Positions 45,494-52,208 of a stretch of 64,000 nt of DNA are shown piece by piece. The notes under the pieces are model-generated. The model did no database searches, had not been told where the DNA came from, and saw nothing but the letters and a program-made list of their open reading frames with translations. The stretch covers positions 2,170,001 to 2,234,000 of the forward strand of contig CP141202.1 of the NCBI GenBank assembly GCA_035609245.1. The letters run 5' to 3'. Source of the DNA: Bacteroidales bacterium MB20-C3-3. GTDB lineage: Bacteria; Bacteroidota; Bacteroidia; Bacteroidales; UBA932. The stretch's first letter is position 1, and each line of letters opens with the position of its first letter. A program made the translations under genes and the position numbers.

Positions 45494-45506
45494 TTACCCC
45501 TGAGGT
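45401..45506. repeat. 106-bp palindromic element, family B
   Basis: Arms begin ACCCCAGGGGTAAATGGCC at 45401 and end GGCCATTTACCCCTGAGGT at 45506; 22 of 23 positions pair. Length and arm size equal those of family A, but the arm sequence differs on both sides in a matched way. The centre starts ATTGATATTGAAG. It provides the TetR stop codon (CAG GGG TAA) and the start region and signal-peptide residues of the TolC gene. Confidence 0.9.
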
Positions 45507-46132
45507 AGGGGGCAGGGCTGCAGCCTTGCGAGTATGGTCTTCACATTATCCTCTCTTCTTTTTTCAAGCATACTTGAAAACTCCTCATCATTACAGTTTG
45601 TCATTATTCTTACTATAGGGTCAGCAATAAACATAACAGCATTCAGTGATATAATTGAGAGCATCAAATCGACAGCAGAAATCTGCCTTATTTCTCCTTT
45701 TTTGTAAAGATCATCTAACTCTTTATCCAGATTTTGGATCAAAAGGGAGGGTATCACCCCCAGGTTCTCTCTTATCTTTTCCAGCCTTTTTTGGTTTGTT
45801 GAGATTTCATTAAACAGCAAAAAAGGTAGTCTTGGATTGGCCTTTAGTATGTCAAAATGTGCTTTTATCTTTTTTGCAATTTTTGCCTGAAAGTTACTTT
45901 CATCATTACCCTCAGTAAGGAATACATTAATAAAGAGCCTCACCTTATTTTCGAAGAAAAGATCAAAAAGCCGCTCCTTGCTTCTGAAGTAGTAGTGAAC
46001 CAAAGCCTGGTTGCATCCGGCCAGGCGGGCAATATCGGTGGTGTGAGTCATCGCATAGCCTCTTTCGTAAAAGAGTTTCTCTGCGGCAATTAAAATCTTC
46101 TCTTCTGTTGAGGAATCTTTTACAGGTTTCAT
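45494..46132 (-). CDS. TetR-family regulator of the efflux operon
   Basis: 212 residues. HTH in the first 55 residues (AAEKLFYERGYAMTHTTDIARLAG then CNQALVHYYFRSKERLF), followed by a helical ligand domain. It is the first gene of the operon, directly before TolC, and matches the role of CecR (YbiH) before ybhGFSR in Escherichia coli. The last residues PLPQG and the stop come from an arm of the palindromic element. Confidence 0.9.
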   Translation of the reverse strand: MKPVKDSSTEEKILIAAEKLFYERGYAMTHTTDIARLAGCNQALVHYYFRSKERLFDLFFENKVRLFINVFLTEGNDESNFQAKIAKKIKAHFDILKANPRLPFLLFNEISTNQKRLEKIRENLGVIPSLLIQNLDKELDDLYKKGEIRQISAVDLMLSIISLNAVMFIADPIVRIMTNCNDEEFSSMLEKRREDNVKTILARLQPCPLPQG

Positions 46133-46146
46133 TTCAATATATTAAT

Positions 46147-46172
46147 AAGTCTATTTAATAGGTCTATTAAAT
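46147..46172. promoter_or_regulatory. Possible TetR operator upstream of the efflux operon
   Basis: Overlapping inverted repeats with the half-site CTATT: CTATT-T-AATAG at 46151-46161, followed by GTCTATTAAATA. They lie 15-40 bases upstream of the TetR start. No matching promoter boxes were identified. Confidence 0.35.
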
Positions 46173-46230
46173 ATTTTGCAAAGTAAGTAAAAGAAGTTTA
46201 TATAGAATAAAAAAATAGTGATTTATATTA

Positions 46231-46400
46231 TTATTTCAACGAGAATATAAAAGTACTCCCTTTTCCTGGTTCTGATTCTACCCTTATATTTCCACCCAAA
46301 GCCTCTACATATGCCTTGACAATTGATAAACCAAGACCTGAACCACTCTGTGTCCTTTTGAAATCAATATTTGTGCAGGCAAACCTGGAGCATATCAGAA
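46231..46400 (-). pseudogene. Histidine kinase C-terminal remnant A
   Basis: The minus-strand frame reads [19 protein letters not shown] then [15 protein letters not shown] and [12 protein letters not shown] before its stop. This is the G2 box and C-terminal end of a HATPase domain; nothing before it belongs to a kinase. It stands back to back with a second remnant on the plus strand. Confidence 0.8.
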
Positions 46401-46525
46401 GTATAGAGGGCTCAGGACTTGGACTATCCATTGTAAAGGGTTATGTAACTAAGCTGGGTGGTGAGATATGGCTGGAGTCATCACCTGGGGATGGCAGTAC
46501 ATTCTTCTTCTCTATCCCGGTCTAA
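46350..46525 (+). pseudogene. Histidine kinase C-terminal remnant B
   Basis: The plus-strand frame reads [18 protein letters not shown] then [18 protein letters not shown] and [13 protein letters not shown] before its stop. It is the same part of a HATPase domain as remnant A but from a different kinase. The two overlap by about 40 bases around 46360-46400, so the junction looks like an inversion or end-joining scar between two kinase genes. Confidence 0.8.
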
Positions 46526-46539
46526 ATAATCAAAAAAAA

Positions 46540-46581
46540 TTGCCGAAATGAGCAATTGTCCATTATCTTTGTAATGGACAA
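46540..46581 (+). promoter_or_regulatory. Promoter with a palindromic operator across the -7 box
   Basis: TTG at 46540-46542, 21 bases, then TATCTTTG at 46564-46571. A perfect inverted repeat TTGTCCATTA (46556-46565) and TAATGGACAA (46572-46581) encloses the -7 box, and a further half-site GCCCATTA follows. A protein bound here would block transcription. The first gene downstream encodes a DUF134 HTH protein, a candidate autoregulator. Confidence 0.7.
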
Positions 46582-46593
46582 ATGCCCATTATT

Positions 46594-47019
46594 ATGCCAA
46601 GACCAAAATTAAAGCGAAAAATGTTTAATCCTCCTGAATTTAAGGGGTACAGGATCATTGGAGAGAGTAGTAATGAACATCCTGTGGTACTCAATCTTGA
46701 GGAGTATGAATCAATCAGGTTAAGTGATCATCTGCTTTTAGGACAGGTAAAAGCTGCCATAGAGATGGAAATTTCCAGATCTACATTTGCAAGAATTTAT
46801 GAAAATGCAAGAAGAAAAATTGCTCTTGCTTTCGTTGAGGGAAGACCAATAGTCTTTGAAGGTGGTAAGGTCTACTTTGACAGCAGCTGGTATGAGTGCA
46901 AAAGTTGTAAATGTCTTTTTAACCATTTAGAAAAACAGAATCCTGTAGGGGGATGCTCTCTCTGCGGATCAAAAAAAATAATAATTTATAATGAAAACAG
47001 TAATAACATCAACAGGTAG
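46594..47019 (+). CDS. DUF134 putative DNA-binding protein
   Basis: About 141 residues from the ATG at 46594 (MPRPKLKRKMFNPPEF), the usual DUF134 N-terminus; an ATG at 46582 would add four residues but lies inside the operator. A sigma-like HTH is visible (VKAAIEMEISRSTFARIYENA near 50-70). The C-terminal part has a zinc-ribbon-like CKSCKC and CSLCG pair. DUF134 proteins are typically encoded beside NifX/NifB-like and Mrp genes in anaerobes, as here. Probably a regulator of this cluster. Confidence 0.87.
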   Translation: MPRPKLKRKMFNPPEFKGYRIIGESSNEHPVVLNLEEYESIRLSDHLLLGQVKAAIEMEISRSTFARIYENARRKIALAFVEGRPIVFEGGKVYFDSSWYECKSCKCLFNHLEKQNPVGGCSLCGSKKIIIYNENSNNINR

Positions 47020-47314
47020 CACACTTGATTCAAAGATGGATAAACGCTTTGGCAGATGTTCATTTTTTGTAGTTTACGACTCCGAGACTGGTTCAGTTGA
47101 GTTTGTCCCTAATGAAAATGCAGAGAGTGTTGAGGGGGCAGGAGTGGCCTCGGCAAGATTGGTGGCTACAAAAGGTGCTGAAAAAGTAGTGTCGGGAGAG
47201 TTTGGGAACAAGGTTAAAAACATTTTTGACAGTTTAGGTGTCCGTCTTATAATGATTAAAGAGGATAAGACAATAGAACAGATTATTGAACTTTTAAAAA
47301 ATAATAAAGAGTAG
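46991..47314 (+). CDS. NifX/NifB-like Fe-Mo cofactor-binding protein 1
   Basis: 107 residues of the dinitrogenase iron-molybdenum cofactor fold (PF02579): ITSTGSTLDSKMDKRFGRCSF near 5-26 and GAEKVVSGEFGNKVKNIFDSLG near 65-86. Members carry metal clusters, for example the Mo-Cu cluster of the orange protein in Desulfovibrio. The start overlaps the DUF134 gene by 29 bases. No nitrogenase genes are present in the window. Confidence 0.88.
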   Translation: MKTVITSTGSTLDSKMDKRFGRCSFFVVYDSETGSVEFVPNENAESVEGAGVASARLVATKGAEKVVSGEFGNKVKNIFDSLGVRLIMIKEDKTIEQIIELLKNNKE

Positions 47315-47316
47315 TT

Positions 47317-47655
47317 ATGAAAAGAAAATTTGCAGTTCCACTTGAAAATGGGGTTTTATGTTCACACTTTGGACATTGTACACAGTTTGCGTTTATTGAT
47401 ACAGATGGTAATACAGTTCTCTCTGAGACACTGGCTACTCCTCCACCCCATGAGCCGGGAATTTTACCTTTATGGCTTTATGGTGAGCAGGTAACAGATA
47501 TTATTGCAGGTGGGATGGGGCAGCACGCTCAATCTATTTTGGTTCAAAATGGTATTAAAGTTCATATGGGAGCACCTCAGAAGTCAGCAAAGGCACTTGT
47601 GGAGGATTGTCTTAACGATATATTGGAGACAGGAGCTAATCAATGTGATCACTAG
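47317..47655 (+). CDS. NifX/NifB-like Fe-Mo cofactor-binding protein 2
   Basis: 112 residues, a paralogue of the previous gene: FAVPLENGVLCSHFGHCTQFAF near 4-25 and DIIAGGMGQHAQSILVQNGI near 68-87. It has the Cys/His-rich N-terminal loop seen in metal-binding members (CSHFGHC). It lies 2 bases after its paralogue and abuts the ATPase gene. Confidence 0.88.
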   Translation: MKRKFAVPLENGVLCSHFGHCTQFAFIDTDGNTVLSETLATPPPHEPGILPLWLYGEQVTDIIAGGMGQHAQSILVQNGIKVHMGAPQKSAKALVEDCLNDILETGANQCDH

Positions 47656-48513
47656 ATGGTTAAAATAGCAATAGCGAGCGGTAAGGGTGGTACAGGAAAA
47701 ACATTTGTGTCAACCAATTTTTATCAGTCATTATTAAAGAGAGGGGCCAATGTGTCCCTTACAGATTGTGATGCTGAGGAGCCTAATGCTGCCGCTTTTT
47801 TTAATATTTCAGAGAGGAGTAGAATTAAGGTTACTCAAAAAGTTCCTGTTATTGATATCGATAAGTGTCTCTTTTGTGGAAGGTGTCAGGATTGGTGCGC
47901 GTACAACGCCATATTAATTCTGAAAGAGAGGAAAATGGCTAAAGTAATGGAGGAGATGTGTCATGATTGCGGTGCTTGTCTGCTGGCCTGTAATTACGGA
48001 GCCATTACTGAAAAAGATGTGGATTTGGGAGATGTCACAACATACGATGTACAGGGACTATCCTCTCTTGTTGAGGGAAGATTAAAAGTGGGTGTTTATA
48101 CACCTGTTCCGGTGCTCAAAAAGGCAATATCAGCAACTAGTGCAGAGATAGAGATTTTTGATTCTCCACCCGGTACATCTTGTCCATTTATTCATACAGT
48201 AAATGCCTCCGACTATATAATTCTTGTTACAGAGCCAACCCCCTTTGGATTAAATGATCTTAAACTCTCTGTTGAGATTTTAAGACATATGGAGAAGCGT
48301 TTCTCTGTAATTGTAAACAGGGCAGGGTTGGGTTGCAACGAGGTTTATGAGTATCTGGAAAATGAGAAAATTGATCTTCTTGCAGAGATACCATTTGATA
48401 GAAATTATGCGGAGATCTATTCAAAAGGAGGACTTGTCACAGAGGAGAACGAAGGTATCTCCCTTCAATTTGAAGTAATGGCTAATAAAATATTACAATG
48501 GAACTTGCAGTAA
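47656..48513 (+). CDS. MinD-type ATPase with inserted 2[4Fe-4S] ferredoxin domain 1
   Basis: 285 residues. Deviant Walker A SGKGGTGKTFVSTN near 8, switch motif FDSPPGTSCPF near 170, and between them a two-cluster ferredoxin domain: CLFCGRCQDWC near 72-82 and CHDCGACLLAC near 103-113. Such proteins occur in pairs next to Mrp and orange-protein genes in anaerobes and are thought to handle Fe-S or metal clusters. It overlaps the next, paralogous gene by 16 bases. Confidence 0.9.
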   Translation: MVKIAIASGKGGTGKTFVSTNFYQSLLKRGANVSLTDCDAEEPNAAAFFNISERSRIKVTQKVPVIDIDKCLFCGRCQDWCAYNAILILKERKMAKVMEEMCHDCGACLLACNYGAITEKDVDLGDVTTYDVQGLSSLVEGRLKVGVYTPVPVLKKAISATSAEIEIFDSPPGTSCPFIHTVNASDYIILVTEPTPFGLNDLKLSVEILRHMEKRFSVIVNRAGLGCNEVYEYLENEKIDLLAEIPFDRNYAEIYSKGGLVTEENEGISLQFEVMANKILQWNLQ

Positions 48514-49364
48514 TAAGCGGAAAGGGTGGAACCGGCAAGAGCAGTATTACATCTGCTTTTGCTACAATGAATAGGCAAGTTGTCCTTGCGGATTGTGATG
48601 TGGATGCGGCAAACCTGCATATAATAATGAATCCGGATATTGAGGAGACTCAAGTATATATTGCAGGTGAAAAGGCTGTTATTGATCAGGATAAATGTAC
48701 AGGGTGCCGACTGTGTGAAGAGTATTGCCGTTTTGATGCAATCTCCTCAATAAATGGAATTTGTATTGTTGATGAAATATCGTGCGACGGGTGTAAACTT
48801 TGTGCGCGGTTATGTCCCTCTAAAGCAATAGAAATGGTTCCAAACGATAAGAGCAGGATGCACTCCGGATCCTTCAGAAATGGGAAGATGGTATATGGAA
48901 GACTGGAACCGGGAGAGGAGAATTCTGGTAAACTGGTAGCAATGGTAAGGAGTAAGGCCAGAGAAATTTCCGAGAGAGAGGGATTGGAGACTATTCTGAT
49001 TGACGCTCCTCCGGGCATAGGGTGTGCATTAATATCTTCAATATCCGGAGTGTCAGATCTCTTAATAGTTACAGAACCATCCATCTCAGCAAAAAGCGAT
49101 CTCAACAGAACTCTTCAACTTCTAGAAAATTACAGTTCAAATAAATATGTCGTAATCAATAAATATGACCTCTCTCCTGATTTAACTACAGAGGTTGAGG
49201 AGTTATGCAAAATTTACGATGTTAGCGTTATCGGAAAAATTCCTTTTGACCGGGTGGTAGTTGATGCAATGGTCAACAGAAAAAGTATAATTGAATTTAA
49301 TCCGGATTCAGTTGTAAGTATTGAATTGGAAAAAATATGGAAAACAATAAAAAGTTATAAATAG
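48498..49364 (+). CDS. MinD-type ATPase with inserted 2[4Fe-4S] ferredoxin domain 2
   Basis: 288 residues, same plan: Walker A SGKGGTGKSSITSA near 6, ferredoxin motifs CTGCRLCEEYC near 67 and CDGCKLCARLCP near 98, and IDAPPGIGCAL near 170. It differs from its neighbour enough to be an old duplication; the two probably form a heterodimer. It is followed 8 bases later by the Mrp gene. Confidence 0.9.
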   Translation: MELAVISGKGGTGKSSITSAFATMNRQVVLADCDVDAANLHIIMNPDIEETQVYIAGEKAVIDQDKCTGCRLCEEYCRFDAISSINGICIVDEISCDGCKLCARLCPSKAIEMVPNDKSRMHSGSFRNGKMVYGRLEPGEENSGKLVAMVRSKAREISEREGLETILIDAPPGIGCALISSISGVSDLLIVTEPSISAKSDLNRTLQLLENYSSNKYVVINKYDLSPDLTTEVEELCKIYDVSVIGKIPFDRVVVDAMVNRKSIIEFNPDSVVSIELEKIWKTIKSYK

Positions 49365-49372
49365 TAATAGTA

Positions 49373-50167
49373 ATGGAGAAACAGGAACAATTAATCAAGA
49401 GCAAGCCTGAGGGTATAAAAAAAATAATTGTAGTTGCATCCGGTAAGGGGGGTGTAGGTAAATCCACCGTAGCAGCCGGTCTTGCAATGAGTCTGGCATC
49501 AGAGGGCCATTCCGTCGGGCTGCTGGATGCCGATATATATGGTCCGTCAATTCCTTTGTTGTTCAATCTTAAAGGGAAGAGACCATTTGTAGTTGATAAG
49601 GATGGGAAAACCTATCTGGTACCATTTATCAACTTTGGGATAAAGCTAATGTCTATTGGTTTTCTTATTGATACAAGAGAGCCGGTTATATGGAGAGGCC
49701 CCAAGGCATCAAGTGGATTATCTCAGCTGCTTAACGACACTATGTGGGGTGAGCTTGATTATTTAATCATAGATACGCCTCCGGGAACCGGAGATATACA
49801 TATAACAATTCTTCAGAACATGGCAGCTGACGGGGTGATTTTTGTTACCACTCCTCAGATTATGGCTATGGATGATGTAGAGAAGGCAATAGCTATGTAC
49901 AAGAACCCTCAGATTGGAATACCTGTTATAGGAGTTGTTGAAAATATGTCATGGTTTACACCCTCTTCACACCCTGATGAGAAATATTTCCTTTTTGGTA
50001 AAGGAGGAGGCGAGAGGTTGGCAACTGAATTTGGAATCCCTTTGCTGGCACAGATACCTGTTAATGAGAATGTGGGAGTAAGCTGTGATGGGGGAAAGAT
50101 GGGAGATTTAACAACTGACAGGCAGGTATATGAAGCATTTATGAAACTTATTGACATCATAACTTAA
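49373..50167 (+). CDS. mrp: Mrp/NBP35-family Fe-S carrier ATPase
   Basis: 264 residues. Deviant Walker A SGKGGVGKSTVAAGLA near 24, LLDADIYGPSIPLLF near 50 and the conserved VIWRGPKASSGLSQLL near 105. The C-terminal CxxC that holds a bridging cluster in many Mrp proteins is missing here (ENMSWFTPSSHPDEKYFLFG), as in Escherichia coli-like forms that keep only the aromatic version. It delivers Fe-S clusters to targets and closes the ATPase set of this operon. Confidence 0.9.
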   Translation: MEKQEQLIKSKPEGIKKIIVVASGKGGVGKSTVAAGLAMSLASEGHSVGLLDADIYGPSIPLLFNLKGKRPFVVDKDGKTYLVPFINFGIKLMSIGFLIDTREPVIWRGPKASSGLSQLLNDTMWGELDYLIIDTPPGTGDIHITILQNMAADGVIFVTTPQIMAMDDVEKAIAMYKNPQIGIPVIGVVENMSWFTPSSHPDEKYFLFGKGGGERLATEFGIPLLAQIPVNENVGVSCDGGKMGDLTTDRQVYEAFMKLIDIIT

Positions 50168-50185
50168 ATATCATTGATATAGTAA

Positions 50186-50983
50186 ATGAAAGTCTTGAAA
50201 ATTACTACGCTTGTTGAAAATCATGTAACAGGAGAGGGGTTGGGTGCTGAACATGGCCTCTCTCTTTTACTTGAAATTGTAAATAAAGAGGGAGATGTTC
50301 TTTCAAGACATCTGTTTGATACAGGTCAGGGAGATCTTTTTGCCAAGAATGCTGCAGTTATGAATATTGATCTGAGGCAAATTGACAGTGTCTTTATTAG
50401 TCATGGACATTATGACCATGCAGGAGGGCTGGATTCTTTTCTTAAACTAAATCAAAATGCTTTAGTATATATAAAGGAGTCTGCACTTATACCTAAACAT
50501 AATGGTTCGAGGTTTACTGGATTCAGACACGATAACTCTCTCTCTGCCGGAAGGTTGATTTTTGTGGAGAATCCACTGGAGATTTATCCCGGATTATTTA
50601 TCATGCCTGAAATTTCAATATTCAATCAATCCGATACAAGTTTTATAAACGGAGATTTATTTGAAGATGAATTATATGTGGCTTATAATGATGGCATTTC
50701 AATTACAGTAATTTCCGGTTGCTCTCACAGAGGTATTACAAATATTATCCGTTCAGCAGAGGAGTATTTTAATTTACCTGTTCATAATATTGTAGCAGGG
50801 CTACATACAAACAATGCCTCTGAAAACAGACTCCTGTTTCTTGTGGATAAACTCTCCTCCGGCTCTTTAAAGAGAGCGTCATTATGCCATTGTACCGGCA
50901 TTGACAGTTATTGTTATTTAAAGAATAGTATGAAAGATGTGAGTATTACTTACAACAGCTGTGGAAGTAGAATATATTTCTGA
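50186..50983 (+). CDS. Metallo-beta-lactamase-fold hydrolase
   Basis: 265 residues. Zinc motif SHGHYDHAGG near 72, then H in SGCSHRGITN near 178 and HT in IVAGLHTNNASE near 205. This branch (7,8-dihydropterin synthase-like or MJ0888-like) often lies in the DUF134/Mrp clusters of anaerobes. It is 18 bases after mrp and is the last gene of the operon. The substrate is unknown. Confidence 0.87.
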   Translation: MKVLKITTLVENHVTGEGLGAEHGLSLLLEIVNKEGDVLSRHLFDTGQGDLFAKNAAVMNIDLRQIDSVFISHGHYDHAGGLDSFLKLNQNALVYIKESALIPKHNGSRFTGFRHDNSLSAGRLIFVENPLEIYPGLFIMPEISIFNQSDTSFINGDLFEDELYVAYNDGISITVISGCSHRGITNIIRSAEEYFNLPVHNIVAGLHTNNASENRLLFLVDKLSSGSLKRASLCHCTGIDSYCYLKNSMKDVSITYNSCGSRIYF

Positions 50984-51005
50984 CAGCTCATATTAAATAA
51001 GCTGG

Positions 51006-51380
51006 TTATTGCTTACTCCAGGTGCAAATAAAAATCTTCTGATCCTCTGTGAGAACTACTTGTGGATTCTTTTTAACGAAGGATTTTGGGGGCATCTTTC
51101 CCGATGTAATTGTCCTGCAAATTGCCTCAGCCTTTTTAGCTTGCTTAACAGCATCATAATTATCCCATTTTGTAAAGTTGAGATTTGCAAGAGCAGCTCC
51201 GCTTCCTCCTTGATTATGACACTTTCCGCAGGAGTTGTTAAGAATTTTCATGACATCATCAGGTATAGGCTTGGGTGACTGTTCGCCTGAGAGTACGGCA
51301 TTGATGCTTAGCAAACCCAGAAGAGCAAACGAGAAGATAGCTGCAAGAGCTTTTCCGGATAAAATATTAATCTTTTTCAT
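51006..51380 (-). CDS. Secreted c-type heme-binding protein
   Basis: About 124 residues from ATG 51380 (MKKINILSGKALAAIFSF), which gives a normal signal peptide; an in-frame ATG at 51461 adds 27 residues and is less likely. One heme c motif, CGKCHN, lies near residue 55, and a Met that could be the axial ligand is in SGKMPPKSF. It resembles the small heme-binding domain proteins of Bacteroidota (Haem_bd type) that work in periplasmic electron transfer. Convergent with the MBL gene. Confidence 0.8.
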   Translation of the reverse strand: MKKINILSGKALAAIFSFALLGLLSINAVLSGEQSPKPIPDDVMKILNNSCGKCHNQGGSGAALANLNFTKWDNYDAVKQAKKAEAICRTITSGKMPPKSFVKKNPQVVLTEDQKIFICTWSKQ

Positions 51381-51504
51381 CTCGGGTTGATTTTTTAATT
51401 GTACCAAATATAATAAAAAAATAAAGGAGGCTGAACAAAAAGTATTTGGCTGGCTACTCATGCCGGGCGGGCGGGTAACCGCCAGGCCTCACGCCCGGCT
51501 CGGG

Positions 51505-51710
51505 TTGATAGGGATATTCGTATATGTGCTTATAAATCTGGCAATTGCAAATTGTTTTTTGAAAAACTTTTTAAAAAAACAATTTTTAAACACCTAACTA
51601 CCTGTTAGATAAACGAATATCCCTGTCAAACCACCGCCTCCCGCCAAGTTTAAAAGGTGCTTCGCAGTTTATACTGCCGGTTCCCGGCCGGTTGTCCGTC
51701 ATACCTGCGC
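51505..51710. repeat. Composite dispersed repeat, copy 4 (reversed)
   Basis: Module C (51505-51629, TTGATAGGGATATT ... AATATCCCTGTCAA, AT-rich middle) and module E reversed (about 51630-51710). No module D. The following sequence to about 51890 (GTTACAGC, GGGAAACTTTAGGTCAA) also matches the flanks of the IS3 insertion site at 2040-3500. No gene is seen in 51462-52208. Confidence 0.75.
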
Positions 51711-51920
51711 CACTGTAATTCTCAATAAAGCAGCAAAAATCACTTTTACCTGACATGTGATATGTCATGTTAAGTTTCTGCAATCAGATAATCAAAGCGT
51801 TACAGCATTACGGGTTTTAAACTTTACGGTGAATTCACCTTTAAATTATAGGTATAATATTATAATGCACATGTGGGAAACTTTAGGTCAACCGGGATAA
51901 AGTCGGGGATTTTTAAAAGA

Positions 51921-51962
51921 CAAAAGCCGCAAATAGCTAATATTAACTAGTTTGTGGCTTTC
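51921..51962. terminator. AT-rich imperfect palindrome, probable terminator
   Basis: AAAGCCGCAAATAGCTAAT pairs with its near-complement ending TTTGTGGCTTT, giving a roughly 19-bp imperfect stem with flanking A and T runs. It lies just outside the tRNA-like fragment at the probable left end of the integrated element. Confidence 0.5.
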
Positions 51963-51964
51963 CT

Positions 51965-51990
51965 TGGTGCCCGGAACAGAACTCGCCAGT
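51965..51990 (-). other. tRNA 3'-end-like fragment, possible attachment site
   Basis: TGGTGCCCGGAACAGAACTC on the plus strand equals, on the minus strand, a tRNA acceptor end and T-arm (GAGTTCTGTTCCGGGCACCA). The rest of a tRNA is absent. Tyrosine integrases commonly insert in tRNA 3' ends and leave such a fragment; the integrase gene starts 220 bases further on. The attachment role is inferred; the matching copy at the other end was not found in the window. Confidence 0.5.
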
Positions 51991-52178
51991 ACTTCAAAAG
52001 GCACTTTCTTATTTCATTGATTCATAGCCATAAAGCACCCTAATTATCAGAATGCCAAATATTTATAAAATTTTTACTATTTCAGGAATTCTAGGATAAT
52101 TTCATCTATTTTCAGATTTGCGGACGTGGTGCGGACGTGAAATTGATAAAATAGCACAAGAATTTTTTCTCCGTATCT

Positions 52179-52186
52179 TATATTTG
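52179..52186 (+). promoter_or_regulatory. Possible -7 box of the integrase gene
   Basis: TATATTTG 22 bases before the ATG at 52209 matches the -7 consensus. No TTG at the proper distance was seen. Confidence 0.4.
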
Positions 52187-52208
52187 AGATGCTTAAAAAA
52201 ATATCTTT

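Noticed and set aside
46231-46525. Two small functional histidine-kinase-like genes
   Set aside because: Both consist only of the end of a HATPase domain and overlap each other; remnants are the simpler reading.
51965-51990. A tRNA gene
   Set aside because: Only the acceptor end and part of the T-arm can be matched; no anticodon arm or D-arm follows.
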